A stretch of DNA of 64,000 nt from Rhodococcus sp. KBS0724. Its GTDB lineage: Bacteria > Actinomycetota > Actinomycetes > Mycobacteriales > Mycobacteriaceae. The notes under the pieces were generated by a model. It worked only from the letters and a program-made list of their open reading frames with translations, was not told where the DNA came from and made no database searches. Location of the stretch: assembly GCF_005938745.2 (NCBI RefSeq), contig NZ_VCBX02000001.1, positions 310,001 through 374,000 of the forward strand, read 5' to 3'. Made by a program: the position numbers and the translations under genes. Positions 1 through 8,137 of this stretch are shown here, in pieces (position 1 is the first letter of the stretch; every line of letters begins with the position of its first letter).

Positions 1-1
1 C

Positions 2-481
2 GCCGCGTCCAAGGTCAAGGTCATCGCGATCACCCGTTCGGGAACTCCCGTCGAGGGTGCTGCCGAAACCCTCTCGGCTGACCGTACCGGTGAAATCTGG
101 TCCAAGGCAGATCACTTCGTGATCGCCGCGCCGTCGACATCAGCGACGCGCCATCTGGTCGGCAAGGCCGAACTGGACCAGATGTCGGAGTCGAGCTGGA
201 TCGTGAACATCGCGCGCGGCACCCTCGTCGACACGGATGCACTGGTCGACGCTCTCGAGGCCGGTTCGATCGGCGGTGCGGCACTGGACGTTACCGATCC
301 GGAACCGCTGCCGGACGGACACCGGTTGTGGAAGCTGCCCAACGCGATCATCACTCCGCACGTCGCCAACCCCGCTACCACGCTCACCCGCGTTCTGGCA
401 GATCACGTGGCCGCCAACGTCGCTCGATTCGCTGCGGGCGAGGACTTGGCTGCCGTAATCGATCCGTCGGCAGGCTACTGA
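2..481 (+). CDS. D-isomer-specific 2-hydroxyacid dehydrogenase, C-terminal part
   Basis: The reading frame is open from the window edge, so the N-terminus is missing. What remains is the end of the NAD-binding domain and the closing catalytic helix of the family that reduces 2-oxoacids to D-2-hydroxyacids. Visible hallmarks are IVNIARGTLVD, then GGAALDVTDPEPLP, and ITPHVA, whose His is the family's acid/base residue. The substrate cannot be predicted; these proteins cover glyoxylate/hydroxypyruvate reductases and many others. It converges on the LysR gene with a 7-base overlap (475-481). A second member of the same family lies at 62199-63155. Confidence 0.9.
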   Translation, partial: AASKVKVIAITRSGTPVEGAAETLSADRTGEIWSKADHFVIAAPSTSATRHLVGKAELDQMSESSWIVNIARGTLVDTDALVDALEAGSIGGAALDVTDPEPLPDGHRLWKLPNAIITPHVANPATTLTRVLADHVAANVARFAAGEDLAAVIDPSAGY

Positions 482-1398
482 CCGCTCGCGTTGGTTCCCT
501 TCACATAGTCGGCCACGACGGTACGCAGAACATCGCGTACCGCCTCGGCCGGCTTGGAGAGGGGCTGATTGGCCGGAGTACCCAGGGAGACATGGACTTC
601 GATGCCCGGCTCGATGCGTCGTAGCTCCAGGGCCTCGACGTCCATGACCCGGCGGGCAACCGACCACGGCAGGACCGTCGCGCCTAATCCGGTGCGCACG
701 GCCTCGGACAGCGTCATCACCGATTCCACTTCGGCCACGACGTTCGGTTGCTGCTCCGCACGGTCGAAAGCCTGCTCCACCACTTTTCGGATGGTGTGCA
801 TCCGACCCGGAAGCAACAGGGGCAGTTCGGTGATCTCGGACAGGGAGATGTCGGATCCCGATTCACCTGCCAGTCCGGTACCGAACGGCGCGACCACCAC
901 CAATTCCTCGGTGAGCAGCCGTTCGAACGTCACACCCTTGATCGGGCCGGCGTCGTACAACAACGCCAGGTCCATGCGGCCGGTCATCATTGCTTCGCTG
1001 AGCACACCACCGAAGTTCTCGTTGATGTGCAACAAGATGTTCGGGTGCTGTTCGCGCACGCGGGCCAAGAGCGGCAAGGCAATTGCCGTCGCGGTGCTGT
1101 ACGGAGCGAGGCCGACGGAGACGCCGCCCGCGAGCGCCCGCCCGACCACGGATACCTCGGCCTGCGCACTCTCCACCTGACGCAGAATCACCTGAGCATG
1201 CCGATACAACGCATGCCCCGCATCGGTCGGTTCGACGCCCTGTTTACTGCGGATCAGGAGTTGCTGACCGAACTGCGTTTCGAGCGACGTCATCTGCTGG
1301 CTCAGCGCGGGTTGCGCGATATGCAGAATGTCGGCAGCTCGGGTGATGCTGCCGGCATCCACAATTCGTACGAACGAGTAGAGCCTTCTCGTATCCAT
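475..1398 (-). CDS. LysR-family regulator, Nac/Cbl-like
   Basis: A 307-residue LysR-type transcription factor. The N-terminal winged helix-turn-helix starts MDTRRLYSFVRIV and contains AADILHIAQPALSQQ, very like the nitrogen assimilation control (Nac) subgroup; a periplasmic-binding-type effector domain follows. I chose ATG at 1398 because the upstream alternative is a TTG three codons earlier. It is divergent from pxpA with a 176-base shared control region, which includes the near-palindrome ATCGAATTCCGAT near 1428, a plausible LysR site. Divergent arrangement suggests it controls the 5-oxoprolinase operon and perhaps responds to nitrogen or carbon status; that role is inference. Confidence 0.9.
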   Translation of the reverse strand: MDTRRLYSFVRIVDAGSITRAADILHIAQPALSQQMTSLETQFGQQLLIRSKQGVEPTDAGHALYRHAQVILRQVESAQAEVSVVGRALAGGVSVGLAPYSTATAIALPLLARVREQHPNILLHINENFGGVLSEAMMTGRMDLALLYDAGPIKGVTFERLLTEELVVVAPFGTGLAGESGSDISLSEITELPLLLPGRMHTIRKVVEQAFDRAEQQPNVVAEVESVMTLSEAVRTGLGATVLPWSVARRVMDVEALELRRIEPGIEVHVSLGTPANQPLSKPAEAVRDVLRTVVADYVKGTNASGQ

Positions 1399-1574
1399 GG
1401 TGTGCAAACTACCAGCTCAACCGACATATCGAATTCCGATCACCCCAACGCAAAATGGTATTAACAACCCTTTGGAGATCCTGAGTAGCGTCCCAGAAAC
1501 ACAAAAGGCAACACACAGGACAACGACGGGCAACGGCGCCCGTACGACTCCGCAAACAAACCGGGAGGACCGAA

Positions 1575-2378
1575 ATGGCAACCTGTGTTGATCTTGTCGC
1601 CGATCTCGGCGAAGGTTTCGGCGCGTGGACTATGGGCGCCGACGAAGCTTTGCTCGACACTTTGACGTCGGCCAATATCGCCTGCGGATTCCACGCGGGT
1701 GATCCACGCACGATGGATTCCACAGTTCGCGGCTGCGTGGCCCGCGGAATCGGAATCGGCGCGCATCCGAGTTTCCCGGACCTCGCCGGGTTCGGCCGTC
1801 GCGCGATGGATCTCAGTGAGAACGAGGTGCGCACCGATGTGCTGTTCCAGCTGGGTGCACTCCATGCTTTTGCGGTCGCGCACGGAACATCGTTGTCCCA
1901 CATCGCTCCCCACGGCAAGCTCGGGAATCTTGTTGCCGTACGCCAGGATTACGCCCGCGCAGTGGTCGATGCGGTCACGGCCTTCGATCCGTCGTTGATC
2001 GTGCTCGCCCAGGACGGGGCGTTGGCGGACGAGGCGAACACCCGGGGATTGAGCGTCGGCATCGTCGGCATCGCGGATCGTGCCTACAACGCCGACGGAA
2101 CCCTTGTGGCCCGCAGCGAGCCGGGAGCGGTGATTCACGACATCGACGTTCTGGTCGAGCGGACTGTTCGCATGGTGGTCGAAGAAGTCATCGAAGCGGT
2201 GGACGGCACCATGATCCCGGTTGTCGCCGATACCGTCCTCGTGCACGGTGACAATCCCGGCGCCGTCGCGAACGCGAAAGCGATCCGCGCTGCTCTCGAA
2301 GCTGCCGGTGTCACCATTGCGCCACTGGCCCAGGTCGTGGCGTCACGTCACGCACGTGATGTCGGGTGTTCGGCGTGA
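1575..2378 (+). CDS. pxpA: 5-oxoprolinase subunit A (LamB/YcsF family)
   Basis: A 267-residue LamB/YcsF-family protein. It opens with VDLVADLGEGFGAW and continues with SANIACGFHAGDP and HPSFPDLAGFGRR, the family's signature blocks. In characterised bacteria PxpA, with PxpB and PxpC, uses ATP to open 5-oxoproline (pyroglutamate) to glutamate. A strong ribosome site (GGGAGGA, 1563-1569) fits the ATG at 1575. It heads a tightly coupled operon: its stop overlaps the next gene's GTG start. The neighbouring LysR gene and the MHS transporter indicate uptake and use of 5-oxoproline or a ring-substituted analogue. Confidence 0.93.
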   Translation: MATCVDLVADLGEGFGAWTMGADEALLDTLTSANIACGFHAGDPRTMDSTVRGCVARGIGIGAHPSFPDLAGFGRRAMDLSENEVRTDVLFQLGALHAFAVAHGTSLSHIAPHGKLGNLVAVRQDYARAVVDAVTAFDPSLIVLAQDGALADEANTRGLSVGIVGIADRAYNADGTLVARSEPGAVIHDIDVLVERTVRMVVEEVIEAVDGTMIPVVADTVLVHGDNPGAVANAKAIRAALEAAGVTIAPLAQVVASRHARDVGCSA

Positions 2379-3082
2379 AGACCGCCGTCGACGACTGCGG
2401 TGACGCCGCAGTCCGGGTCTGTGTCCGAGGCGGAACCGTCGAGCAGAACTGGGACACCGTCCGCTCGATCGCAGCACGCCTCGACCCCAGCTCGGACGGC
2501 ATCGTCAGTGTCATCCCGACGTACGACGCCCTGCTCGTCGAGTTCGACAACCTCCTCACTGACCACGACGCCGTCCGCGCACTGGTGTCCGATGCAGCGG
2601 CCGCCCCCGAGCCACGGTGGGGCGCACCCCGGACGTTCGAGATCCCCGTCGTCTACGGCGGCGAGTACGGCCCAGACCTGCGCGAGACGGCACAGTTCCT
2701 CGGCGTCTCCGACACCGAAGTGATTCGGCTGCACTCCGCGGCTCCGCTCGTCATGCGTTGTTACGGCTCACCCGGCGGCGCCCCGATGCTCGACGGCCCG
2801 GCGTTCGGCCTTCCCATCCCGCGTCGATCGAGCCCGCGGCCCCGCGTCGCGGCCGGTTCGGTTGCGGTGGCCGGACGTCAGGCAGTCGTTTCGGCAAAGC
2901 CGGCACCCGGCGGTTGGGCCGTCATCGGCCGCACTCCACTCACTTTGGTCGATCCGGCGGCGGAGCAGATTTCTGTCTACCGCCCGGGCGATCTGTTCGT
3001 CTTCCGCGCGATCGACGCCGATCGCTGGGACGAATTCGACGGACGCTCGCTCCTTCCGATCGGAGGCGATTCCCATGGCTGA
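2375..3082 (+). CDS. pxpB: 5-oxoprolinase subunit B (KipI-type)
   Basis: A 235-residue protein of the KipI/PxpB carboxyltransferase-like domain family. Recognisable blocks are PTYDALLVEFD, EIPVVYGGEYGPDL, APLVMRCYGSPGGAP and the C-terminal GGWAVIGRTPLTL followed by YRPGDLFVFRAI. It pairs with PxpC to form the part of 5-oxoprolinase that handles the phosphorylated substrate. GTG at 2375 overlaps the pxpA stop in a GTGA arrangement, typical of translational coupling; GTG at 2366 is an in-frame alternative. Its stop overlaps the pxpC start by eight bases. Confidence 0.9.
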   Translation: MKTAVDDCGDAAVRVCVRGGTVEQNWDTVRSIAARLDPSSDGIVSVIPTYDALLVEFDNLLTDHDAVRALVSDAAAAPEPRWGAPRTFEIPVVYGGEYGPDLRETAQFLGVSDTEVIRLHSAAPLVMRCYGSPGGAPMLDGPAFGLPIPRRSSPRPRVAAGSVAVAGRQAVVSAKPAPGGWAVIGRTPLTLVDPAAEQISVYRPGDLFVFRAIDADRWDEFDGRSLLPIGGDSHG

Positions 3083-4148
3083 GACCATTACCGTCCTGAC
3101 ACCCGGAATCAGTTCCGTGCAGGATTTGGGCCGTGGATCGGCGTCGCAGTTCGGCCAGGCTACAGGCGGCGCAGCCGACCAGATCAGCGCGGAGATCGCG
3201 AACGCGTTGGTAGGCAGCAGGCGCGCGGCCCCGCTGCTGGAGCTGACGGCGCTCGACTTCGCCGCGTCGGCGTCCACGGATCTGCTGATCGCGGTCACGG
3301 GTGCACCGGCAACGGTGACCGTCGACGGCCATCGGCAACCGCAATGGGAGCCAATCGTCTGGCGCGCCGGTCAGCGGCTTGCCGTCACCGGAATCCACGA
3401 CGGGCTGCGCGTCTACATCGCCGTCCACGGGGAGCTGACGGCCGACTACCTTCTGGGGAGCTGCGCTCCCGACCAGGTGCTCGGATTCGGCCATCACCTG
3501 ACTGCGGGGGAGTCGCTCGTCATCGACGTCGACTGCCCGCCGATCGACCACCCGGTGTTCCGGTTGCCGCTGTTCCGGCTCCTACCGGACCGGCCCGCCT
3601 TCGGCAGCGTGTGGACGCTCGACGTGACGGACGGCCCCGACATCGAGGACTTCGGCGACAGCGCTGCCGCGCTCTTCGACACCGAATTTGTCGTGGGCGA
3701 TCAGAGCAACCACATCGGGCTGAGGCTGGCGCCTACCGATCAGCGACCGCTCCCACAACGCACCAGTACCGGCGAGGTCCTTTCCCGCGGCGTCCCCATC
3801 GGAGCCATCGAAGTACCCGCAGGCAACGAACTTCTGGTCCTGCATCGAGGTAGAGGCGTCACTGCCGGCTATCCGGTGCTAGCCGTCGTCACCACCGTTT
3901 CACTCTCACAGCTGGGACAGGCCCGACCAGGGCACCGTGTCCGATTCCGGAACTGCAGCGTCGCAACGGCCGTTGCAGAGCACCGTGAACAGCAGCACCG
4001 CATCGCCTTGCTGAGGCGGCGTGTGGAGAACGTATTCACCACCCTCCGGATACCTCTTCACACCTCGGAAGCCCGAGTACCGAGCCACGTCGGCACCACA
4101 CGCCCCGCGAGCGCTCCGCGCCGCGCGTCTATTTTGGAGACAGCATGA
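3075..4148 (+). CDS. pxpC: 5-oxoprolinase subunit C (KipA-type)
   Basis: A 357-residue biotin-dependent carboxyltransferase-like (KipA/PxpC) protein. The start MAETITVLTPGISSVQDLGR is typical for the family, and TADYLLGSCAPDQVLGFGH and HIGLRLAPTDQRP follow in the expected order. ATG 3075 was chosen because it is inside the pxpB stop overlap and restores the family N-terminus. The last 35-40 residues (after RFRNCSVATAV) are Arg/Ser/Pro-rich and look like an extension beyond the usual domain. The stop overlaps the transporter start (ATGA at 4145-4148), so pxpABC and the transporter form one operon. Confidence 0.88.
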   Translation: MAETITVLTPGISSVQDLGRGSASQFGQATGGAADQISAEIANALVGSRRAAPLLELTALDFAASASTDLLIAVTGAPATVTVDGHRQPQWEPIVWRAGQRLAVTGIHDGLRVYIAVHGELTADYLLGSCAPDQVLGFGHHLTAGESLVIDVDCPPIDHPVFRLPLFRLLPDRPAFGSVWTLDVTDGPDIEDFGDSAAALFDTEFVVGDQSNHIGLRLAPTDQRPLPQRTSTGEVLSRGVPIGAIEVPAGNELLVLHRGRGVTAGYPVLAVVTTVSLSQLGQARPGHRVRFRNCSVATAVAEHREQQHRIALLRRRVENVFTTLRIPLHTSEARVPSHVGTTRPASAPRRASILETA

Positions 4149-5479
4149 CCAACACCATCGAAGCGGTAGACGGCCAGGTGGCCGACCCGCGCAAGGTCCG
4201 GAAAGTCGTCGCAGCGGGCTGCGTCGGCATCTTCGTCGAGCTCTACGACAACGGCGTCTTCGCGTTCATGGCGACGGCACTGGCCATCGTGTTCTTCGAC
4301 GTCTCGAAGTCGAGCGACGCTCTCATGCTGGTGTTCGCCGGCTACGCGGTCTCGTTCTTCGTCCGGCCCCTCGGCGCGGTGGTCTGCGGCATCCTCGGCG
4401 ACCGGATCGGCCGACAGAAGATGTTGGTGTTCGTCATCATGCTGATCAGCGTGGCGACCGCCGGTATCGGCTTGCTGCCCACCTACGCGGCCATCGGCAT
4501 CGCGGCACCGGCGCTACTGATCTTCCTGCGGATCGTGCAGGGATTCTCCGTCGGTGGTGAAGCGGCCGGCGCCATGACGTTCCTCGCCGAGCACGCTCCG
4601 GAAGGCAAGCGCGGCCTGATCACCAGCTACGCGCAGATCGCGTCGTTCCTGGCACTGCTGACCGGAACGATGATCGCGTTTGCCATGTCACCGTGGCTCA
4701 ATGCCGAAGCCATCAACGGCGGCGGACTCGCATCGTGGGCGTGGCGCATCCCGTTCCTCATGGCGATTCCGATGGGAATCATCGGCTGGTACATCCGTCG
4801 CGCGATCTCCGATACCCCGAACTTCGAGCGGCTCAAGGAATCCGGCGGCTTGTCGCGCAATCCGCTCAAGGAAGCGTTCTCCACTCCCGAGCACCGTCGC
4901 GCCATGATTCTCGCCCTGTTCATCCCGCTGATGAACGGATCCGGCTACTACGTTCTGTTCTCGTACATGCCCACGTTCCTCAAGGGCGATCAGATCGGAT
5001 TCTCCACCAGTACGGCACTTCTCGTCACCGCCTCCAGCCTCGTGGCGATCTGTCTCGCGATCCCGTTCATGGGTGCCCTTTCCGACCGGATCGGCCGTAA
5101 GAAGGTCATCGCCGGTGCTGCTGCGGCAATGGCGATCGGCGCGATCCCCTGCTACGCCATGATCGTGACCGGCAATATCGGACTCGCTGTTCTCGGTGCC
5201 TGCCTCATGGCGGTGATCTTCGCCGGACACACGGCCGTCATCCACATCCTGATCGTCGAACTGTTCCCCACTCGGGTTCGCTACTCCGCCTACGGTTTGG
5301 GATACAACATCTCGTCCGCACTCTTCGGTGGTACCGCGCCGCTGCTGATGACGTGGCTGATCCCCGAATTCGGCATCTACGTTCCCGCGTTCTACGCGGT
5401 CATCACCGCAGTCGGCACCCTGATCGCGGTCAGCACCATCACCGATCGCGCCCACGTTCCGCTTCGCGACACTCTGTGA
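4145..5479 (+). CDS. MFS transporter, metabolite:H+ symporter (MHS) type
   Basis: A 444-residue major facilitator with about twelve membrane segments. The cytoplasmic loop GILGDRIGRQKMLVF between helices 2 and 3 and the repeat ALSDRIGRKKV at mid-protein are MFS signatures; FLRIVQGFSVGGEAAGAMTF is characteristic of the MHS subfamily (ProP, KgtP, ShiA), which imports organic acids or betaines with protons. Translationally coupled to pxpC by an ATGA overlap, so it most likely imports the substrate of the 5-oxoprolinase, i.e. 5-oxoproline or a related dicarboxylate-like compound. Substrate is inferred from context only. Confidence 0.88.
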   Translation: MTNTIEAVDGQVADPRKVRKVVAAGCVGIFVELYDNGVFAFMATALAIVFFDVSKSSDALMLVFAGYAVSFFVRPLGAVVCGILGDRIGRQKMLVFVIMLISVATAGIGLLPTYAAIGIAAPALLIFLRIVQGFSVGGEAAGAMTFLAEHAPEGKRGLITSYAQIASFLALLTGTMIAFAMSPWLNAEAINGGGLASWAWRIPFLMAIPMGIIGWYIRRAISDTPNFERLKESGGLSRNPLKEAFSTPEHRRAMILALFIPLMNGSGYYVLFSYMPTFLKGDQIGFSTSTALLVTASSLVAICLAIPFMGALSDRIGRKKVIAGAAAAMAIGAIPCYAMIVTGNIGLAVLGACLMAVIFAGHTAVIHILIVELFPTRVRYSAYGLGYNISSALFGGTAPLLMTWLIPEFGIYVPAFYAVITAVGTLIAVSTITDRAHVPLRDTL

Positions 5480-5573
5480 CTTCATTCGTGAGTCACTCCT
5501 GAACCGGCCCGGTGGTCGCCTGCAGTTGCGGCGGCCGCCGGGTCATACCAATTTCTTCCTGTAGGAGCACACA

Positions 5574-6329
5574 ATGCCTTTCTCCGATTACCGCACAGCA
5601 CTTGTCACCGGCGCCAACACCGGGATGGGCGCCGCAGTCACCGAGATGTTCACCAAGCGTGGACTGACGGTTTACGGCGTCGCCCGCAACGCCGACAAGC
5701 TCGGTGAGGTTGCCGATCGCACCGGAATGATCCCGCTGCCCGTGGACATCACCGACACCGCAGCGCTCGCCGAAGCTGTCGGCGGACTGGAGATCGACAT
5801 CCTGGTCAACAATGCCGGTGTGTCCGCTACGGGAAACATTCTCGACGCCGAAGAAGCGTCCGTCGACGCGATGGTGGACGTGAACCTTCGTGCCGTGCTG
5901 CACCTGTGCCGCATTCTGCTGCCGGGAATGGTGGAGCGCGATCTCGGCCACGTCGTCAACATCAGTTCCATCGCCGGCCTGTACAACTTCTACGGCCACA
6001 CTGCCTACCACGCGACCAAGGCTGCGGTGCACCAGATTTCGCGTCAGCTGCGCAACGACTGCATCGGCAAGCGGATCCGAGTGACCGAGATCTGCCCCGG
6101 CCGGGTCGAGACCGAGATCTTCGGCCGCAACCTCGGTGGCACGCCCGAAGCCATGAAGGAAGCGTGGGAAACCTTCTACGAGGGCTACGAATCCATCACC
6201 ACCAAGGACATCGCGGATACCATCGAGTTCGCGATCGACGCTCCCGGCCACGTAAACCTGGGTCTCATCGAGGTGCTTCCCACCTTCCAGGTTCCCGGTG
6301 GCCTCGACTTCATCCGCCGCAACGACTGA
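5574..6329 (+). CDS. Short-chain dehydrogenase/reductase
   Basis: A 251-residue classical SDR. The cofactor motif TGANTGMG is near residue 11, NNAG follows near 80, and the catalytic set is NISSIAG then YHATK. Overall it resembles the YdfG/serine-3-dehydrogenase group. A good ribosome site (AGGAG) precedes ATG 5574. It is 94 bases after the MHS gene and only 11 bases before the zinc-type dehydrogenase, suggesting the two dehydrogenases act on the same hydroxy compound. The substrate cannot be assigned. Confidence 0.88.
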   Translation: MPFSDYRTALVTGANTGMGAAVTEMFTKRGLTVYGVARNADKLGEVADRTGMIPLPVDITDTAALAEAVGGLEIDILVNNAGVSATGNILDAEEASVDAMVDVNLRAVLHLCRILLPGMVERDLGHVVNISSIAGLYNFYGHTAYHATKAAVHQISRQLRNDCIGKRIRVTEICPGRVETEIFGRNLGGTPEAMKEAWETFYEGYESITTKDIADTIEFAIDAPGHVNLGLIEVLPTFQVPGGLDFIRRND

Positions 6330-6340
6330 GAGAGCGCATC

Positions 6341-7384
6341 ATGAGTTTTGCACTACCGGATACGACGCTCGGAGTGGTGGCTCACGCCGCCGGCGACCTG
6401 CGAGTTGAGCAACGTGCGCTGACCGCGCCGACCGCCGAGCAGGCCGTGGTCGAGATCGCCTACGGCGGTGTCTGTGGATCGGATCTGCACTACTGGACGC
6501 ACGGCGCGGCGGGGGAGTCGATTCTCAAGGCACCGATGCTGCTCGGCCATGAGGTAGTCGGCACGGTCGTGGCGGCCGCCGCCGACGGAACCGGGCCGGC
6601 AGTCGGAACTTCCGTAGCCGTACACCCCGCAACGCCCGGCGGCACCACTCCGCGGTTCCCGAGCGATCGACCCAACCTCTCACCCTGCTGCACGTACCTG
6701 GGCAGTGCGGCGCAATACCCGCACACCGAAGGCGCATTCGTGAAATACGCGGTGCTCCCGACGCGCATGCTCCGCGAACTGCCCGAGCGGCTGGACCTGC
6801 GGACCGCGTCGGTGGCCGAGCCGGCAAGCGTTGCCTGGCACGCTGTTTCACGAGCAGGCGACGTTCGCGGCAAGAAAGCGCTGGTCGTCGGTTGCGGTCC
6901 CATTGGCGCCCTGGTCGTAGCCGTGCTCAAACGGGCGGGCGCGCAGTCGATCACCGCGGTGGACATGCACGACGTCCCGCTGCAGATCGCGTCGACGCTC
7001 GGGGCGGATCGGGTTCTGAAGGCCACCGATGCCGATGCTGTCGCCGCATCCGATGCCGACGTGGTCATCGAGTGCACCGGCAATCATCGCGGACTCGAAT
7101 CCGCCATTCGCGGTGCGACGCGAGGTGGACGGGTAGTCATGCTCGGGCTCCTTCCGTCCGGACCCCAACCGGTACACATCTCGCTGGCGATCACACGAGA
7201 GTTGGAGTTGGTGGGCTCATTCCGCTTCAACGACGAAATCGACGAGGTGCTTCTCGCACTCGCCGACGGTTCCCTGGCTGTTGATGCTGTTCTCACCCAC
7301 GAATATCCGGTCGAGGAGGCTTTGGAAGCCTTCGCGGTGGCCAAGGATGCTTCGGTGTCGGGGAAGGTGTTGCTGAGGTTCTAA
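6341..7384 (+). CDS. Zinc-type alcohol/polyol dehydrogenase, L-idonate 5-dehydrogenase-like
   Basis: A 347-residue medium-chain dehydrogenase. The catalytic zinc region (GGVCGSDLHYW, LLGHEVVG) is intact, and PHTEGAFVKY plus the C-terminal GSFRFNDEIDEVL match L-idonate/sorbitol-type enzymes. The Rossmann motif is VVGCGPIGALV. Oddity: the loop that normally carries four Cys for the structural zinc is replaced by a Pro/Thr/Arg-rich stretch with only an adjacent Cys pair (SPCCTYLG). ATG 6341 lies 11 bases after the SDR stop, so the two are probably co-transcribed. It ends at a strong convergent hairpin (7396-7439). Confidence 0.85.
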   Translation: MSFALPDTTLGVVAHAAGDLRVEQRALTAPTAEQAVVEIAYGGVCGSDLHYWTHGAAGESILKAPMLLGHEVVGTVVAAAADGTGPAVGTSVAVHPATPGGTTPRFPSDRPNLSPCCTYLGSAAQYPHTEGAFVKYAVLPTRMLRELPERLDLRTASVAEPASVAWHAVSRAGDVRGKKALVVGCGPIGALVVAVLKRAGAQSITAVDMHDVPLQIASTLGADRVLKATDADAVAASDADVVIECTGNHRGLESAIRGATRGGRVVMLGLLPSGPQPVHISLAITRELELVGSFRFNDEIDEVLLALADGSLAVDAVLTHEYPVEEALEAFAVAKDASVSGKVLLRF

Positions 7385-7395
7385 GGCCTTCGGCC

Positions 7396-7439
7396 CTGTG
7401 CGCCTTTATTAACCGCGGGCGGTTAATAAAGGCGCACAG
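7396..7439. terminator. Perfect 21-bp inverted repeat, probable bidirectional terminator
   Basis: The arms 7396-7416 and 7419-7439 are exact reverse complements (21 of 21), separated by only two bases. Each arm has an AT-rich middle (TTTATTAA) between GC-rich ends. It sits between the convergent dehydrogenase (ends 7384) and aldolase (ends 7444) genes, four bases from the latter, the expected place for a shared terminator. Confidence 0.75.
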
Positions 7440-7443
7440 CAGG

Positions 7444-8112
7444 TTATTCCACCACCAAGCCCTTGGCTTCCAAGAGCGCGGTCAGATTGCTTACCTCGAG
7501 CGGGGTTTCGCCCTGCTTGTAACGCTCGATGTACCCGGCCTCGGCTTCGTCGCGGGCGCGCGAGAGTTCGATCGCCTCGGCAACCTCCTCACGGCGGATG
7601 ACAACAACGCCGTCGCAATCGCCCTTGATGACGTCACCGGGGTAGATGACCTGATCGCCGAAGACGAGGGGATGGTTGATCGGGCCGAGTGATTCCTTGA
7701 CGGTTCCCTCGATGTACACATGCTTGGAGAAGACGGGGAATCCGAGTTCACGGATCTCGCGGGTATCGCGGACTCCGCCGTCGGTGACGAGAGCGGTAAT
7801 GCCTCGTGCGACACAGGCATTGGCCAGGACGTCGCCGAACTGGCCGGCTGCCTGATCGCCCGACGAGACGATCAGAACGTCGCCCGGCTGGGCGTAGCTG
7901 ATCGCTACCTGCAGCATGAGATTGTCGCGGGGGTGGCACTTGACGGTGAAAGCTGAACCGCAGAACTTCATGTCGCGATCGATCGGCTTGATCGCCGGAT
8001 GCAGCGAACCCTTGCGCCCCTGTGCCTCGTGAATCGTGGCCGCGGAGAACGTCCCCAGTTCGGCAATCAGGTCTTTGTCCGCGCGGTCGATCTTGGTCTT
8101 GACGTGAATCAT
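7444..8112 (-). CDS. RraA-fold 4-hydroxy-4-methyl-2-oxoglutarate aldolase-like protein
   Basis: A 222-residue RraA-fold protein of the HMG/CHA aldolase group, class II aldolases that split 4-hydroxy-4-methyl-2-oxoglutarate to two pyruvates or 4-carboxy-4-hydroxy-2-oxoadipate to pyruvate plus oxaloacetate. Visible are ATIHEAQGRKG, the substrate-loop block GDVLIVSSGD, the metal/substrate motif TDGGVRD and KGDCDGVVVI near the end. ATG 8112 (MIHVKTKIDRAD) restores the family N-terminus; the longer open frame upstream overlaps the aminotransferase and is not needed. It lies 25 bases downstream of the aminotransferase gene, so the two probably work in sequence. Confidence 0.85.
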   Translation of the reverse strand: MIHVKTKIDRADKDLIAELGTFSAATIHEAQGRKGSLHPAIKPIDRDMKFCGSAFTVKCHPRDNLMLQVAISYAQPGDVLIVSSGDQAAGQFGDVLANACVARGITALVTDGGVRDTREIRELGFPVFSKHVYIEGTVKESLGPINHPLVFGDQVIYPGDVIKGDCDGVVVIRREEVAEAIELSRARDEAEAGYIERYKQGETPLEVSNLTALLEAKGLVVE

Positions 8113-8137
8113 CTTGTACTCCAGAAGGTATGGAAAA

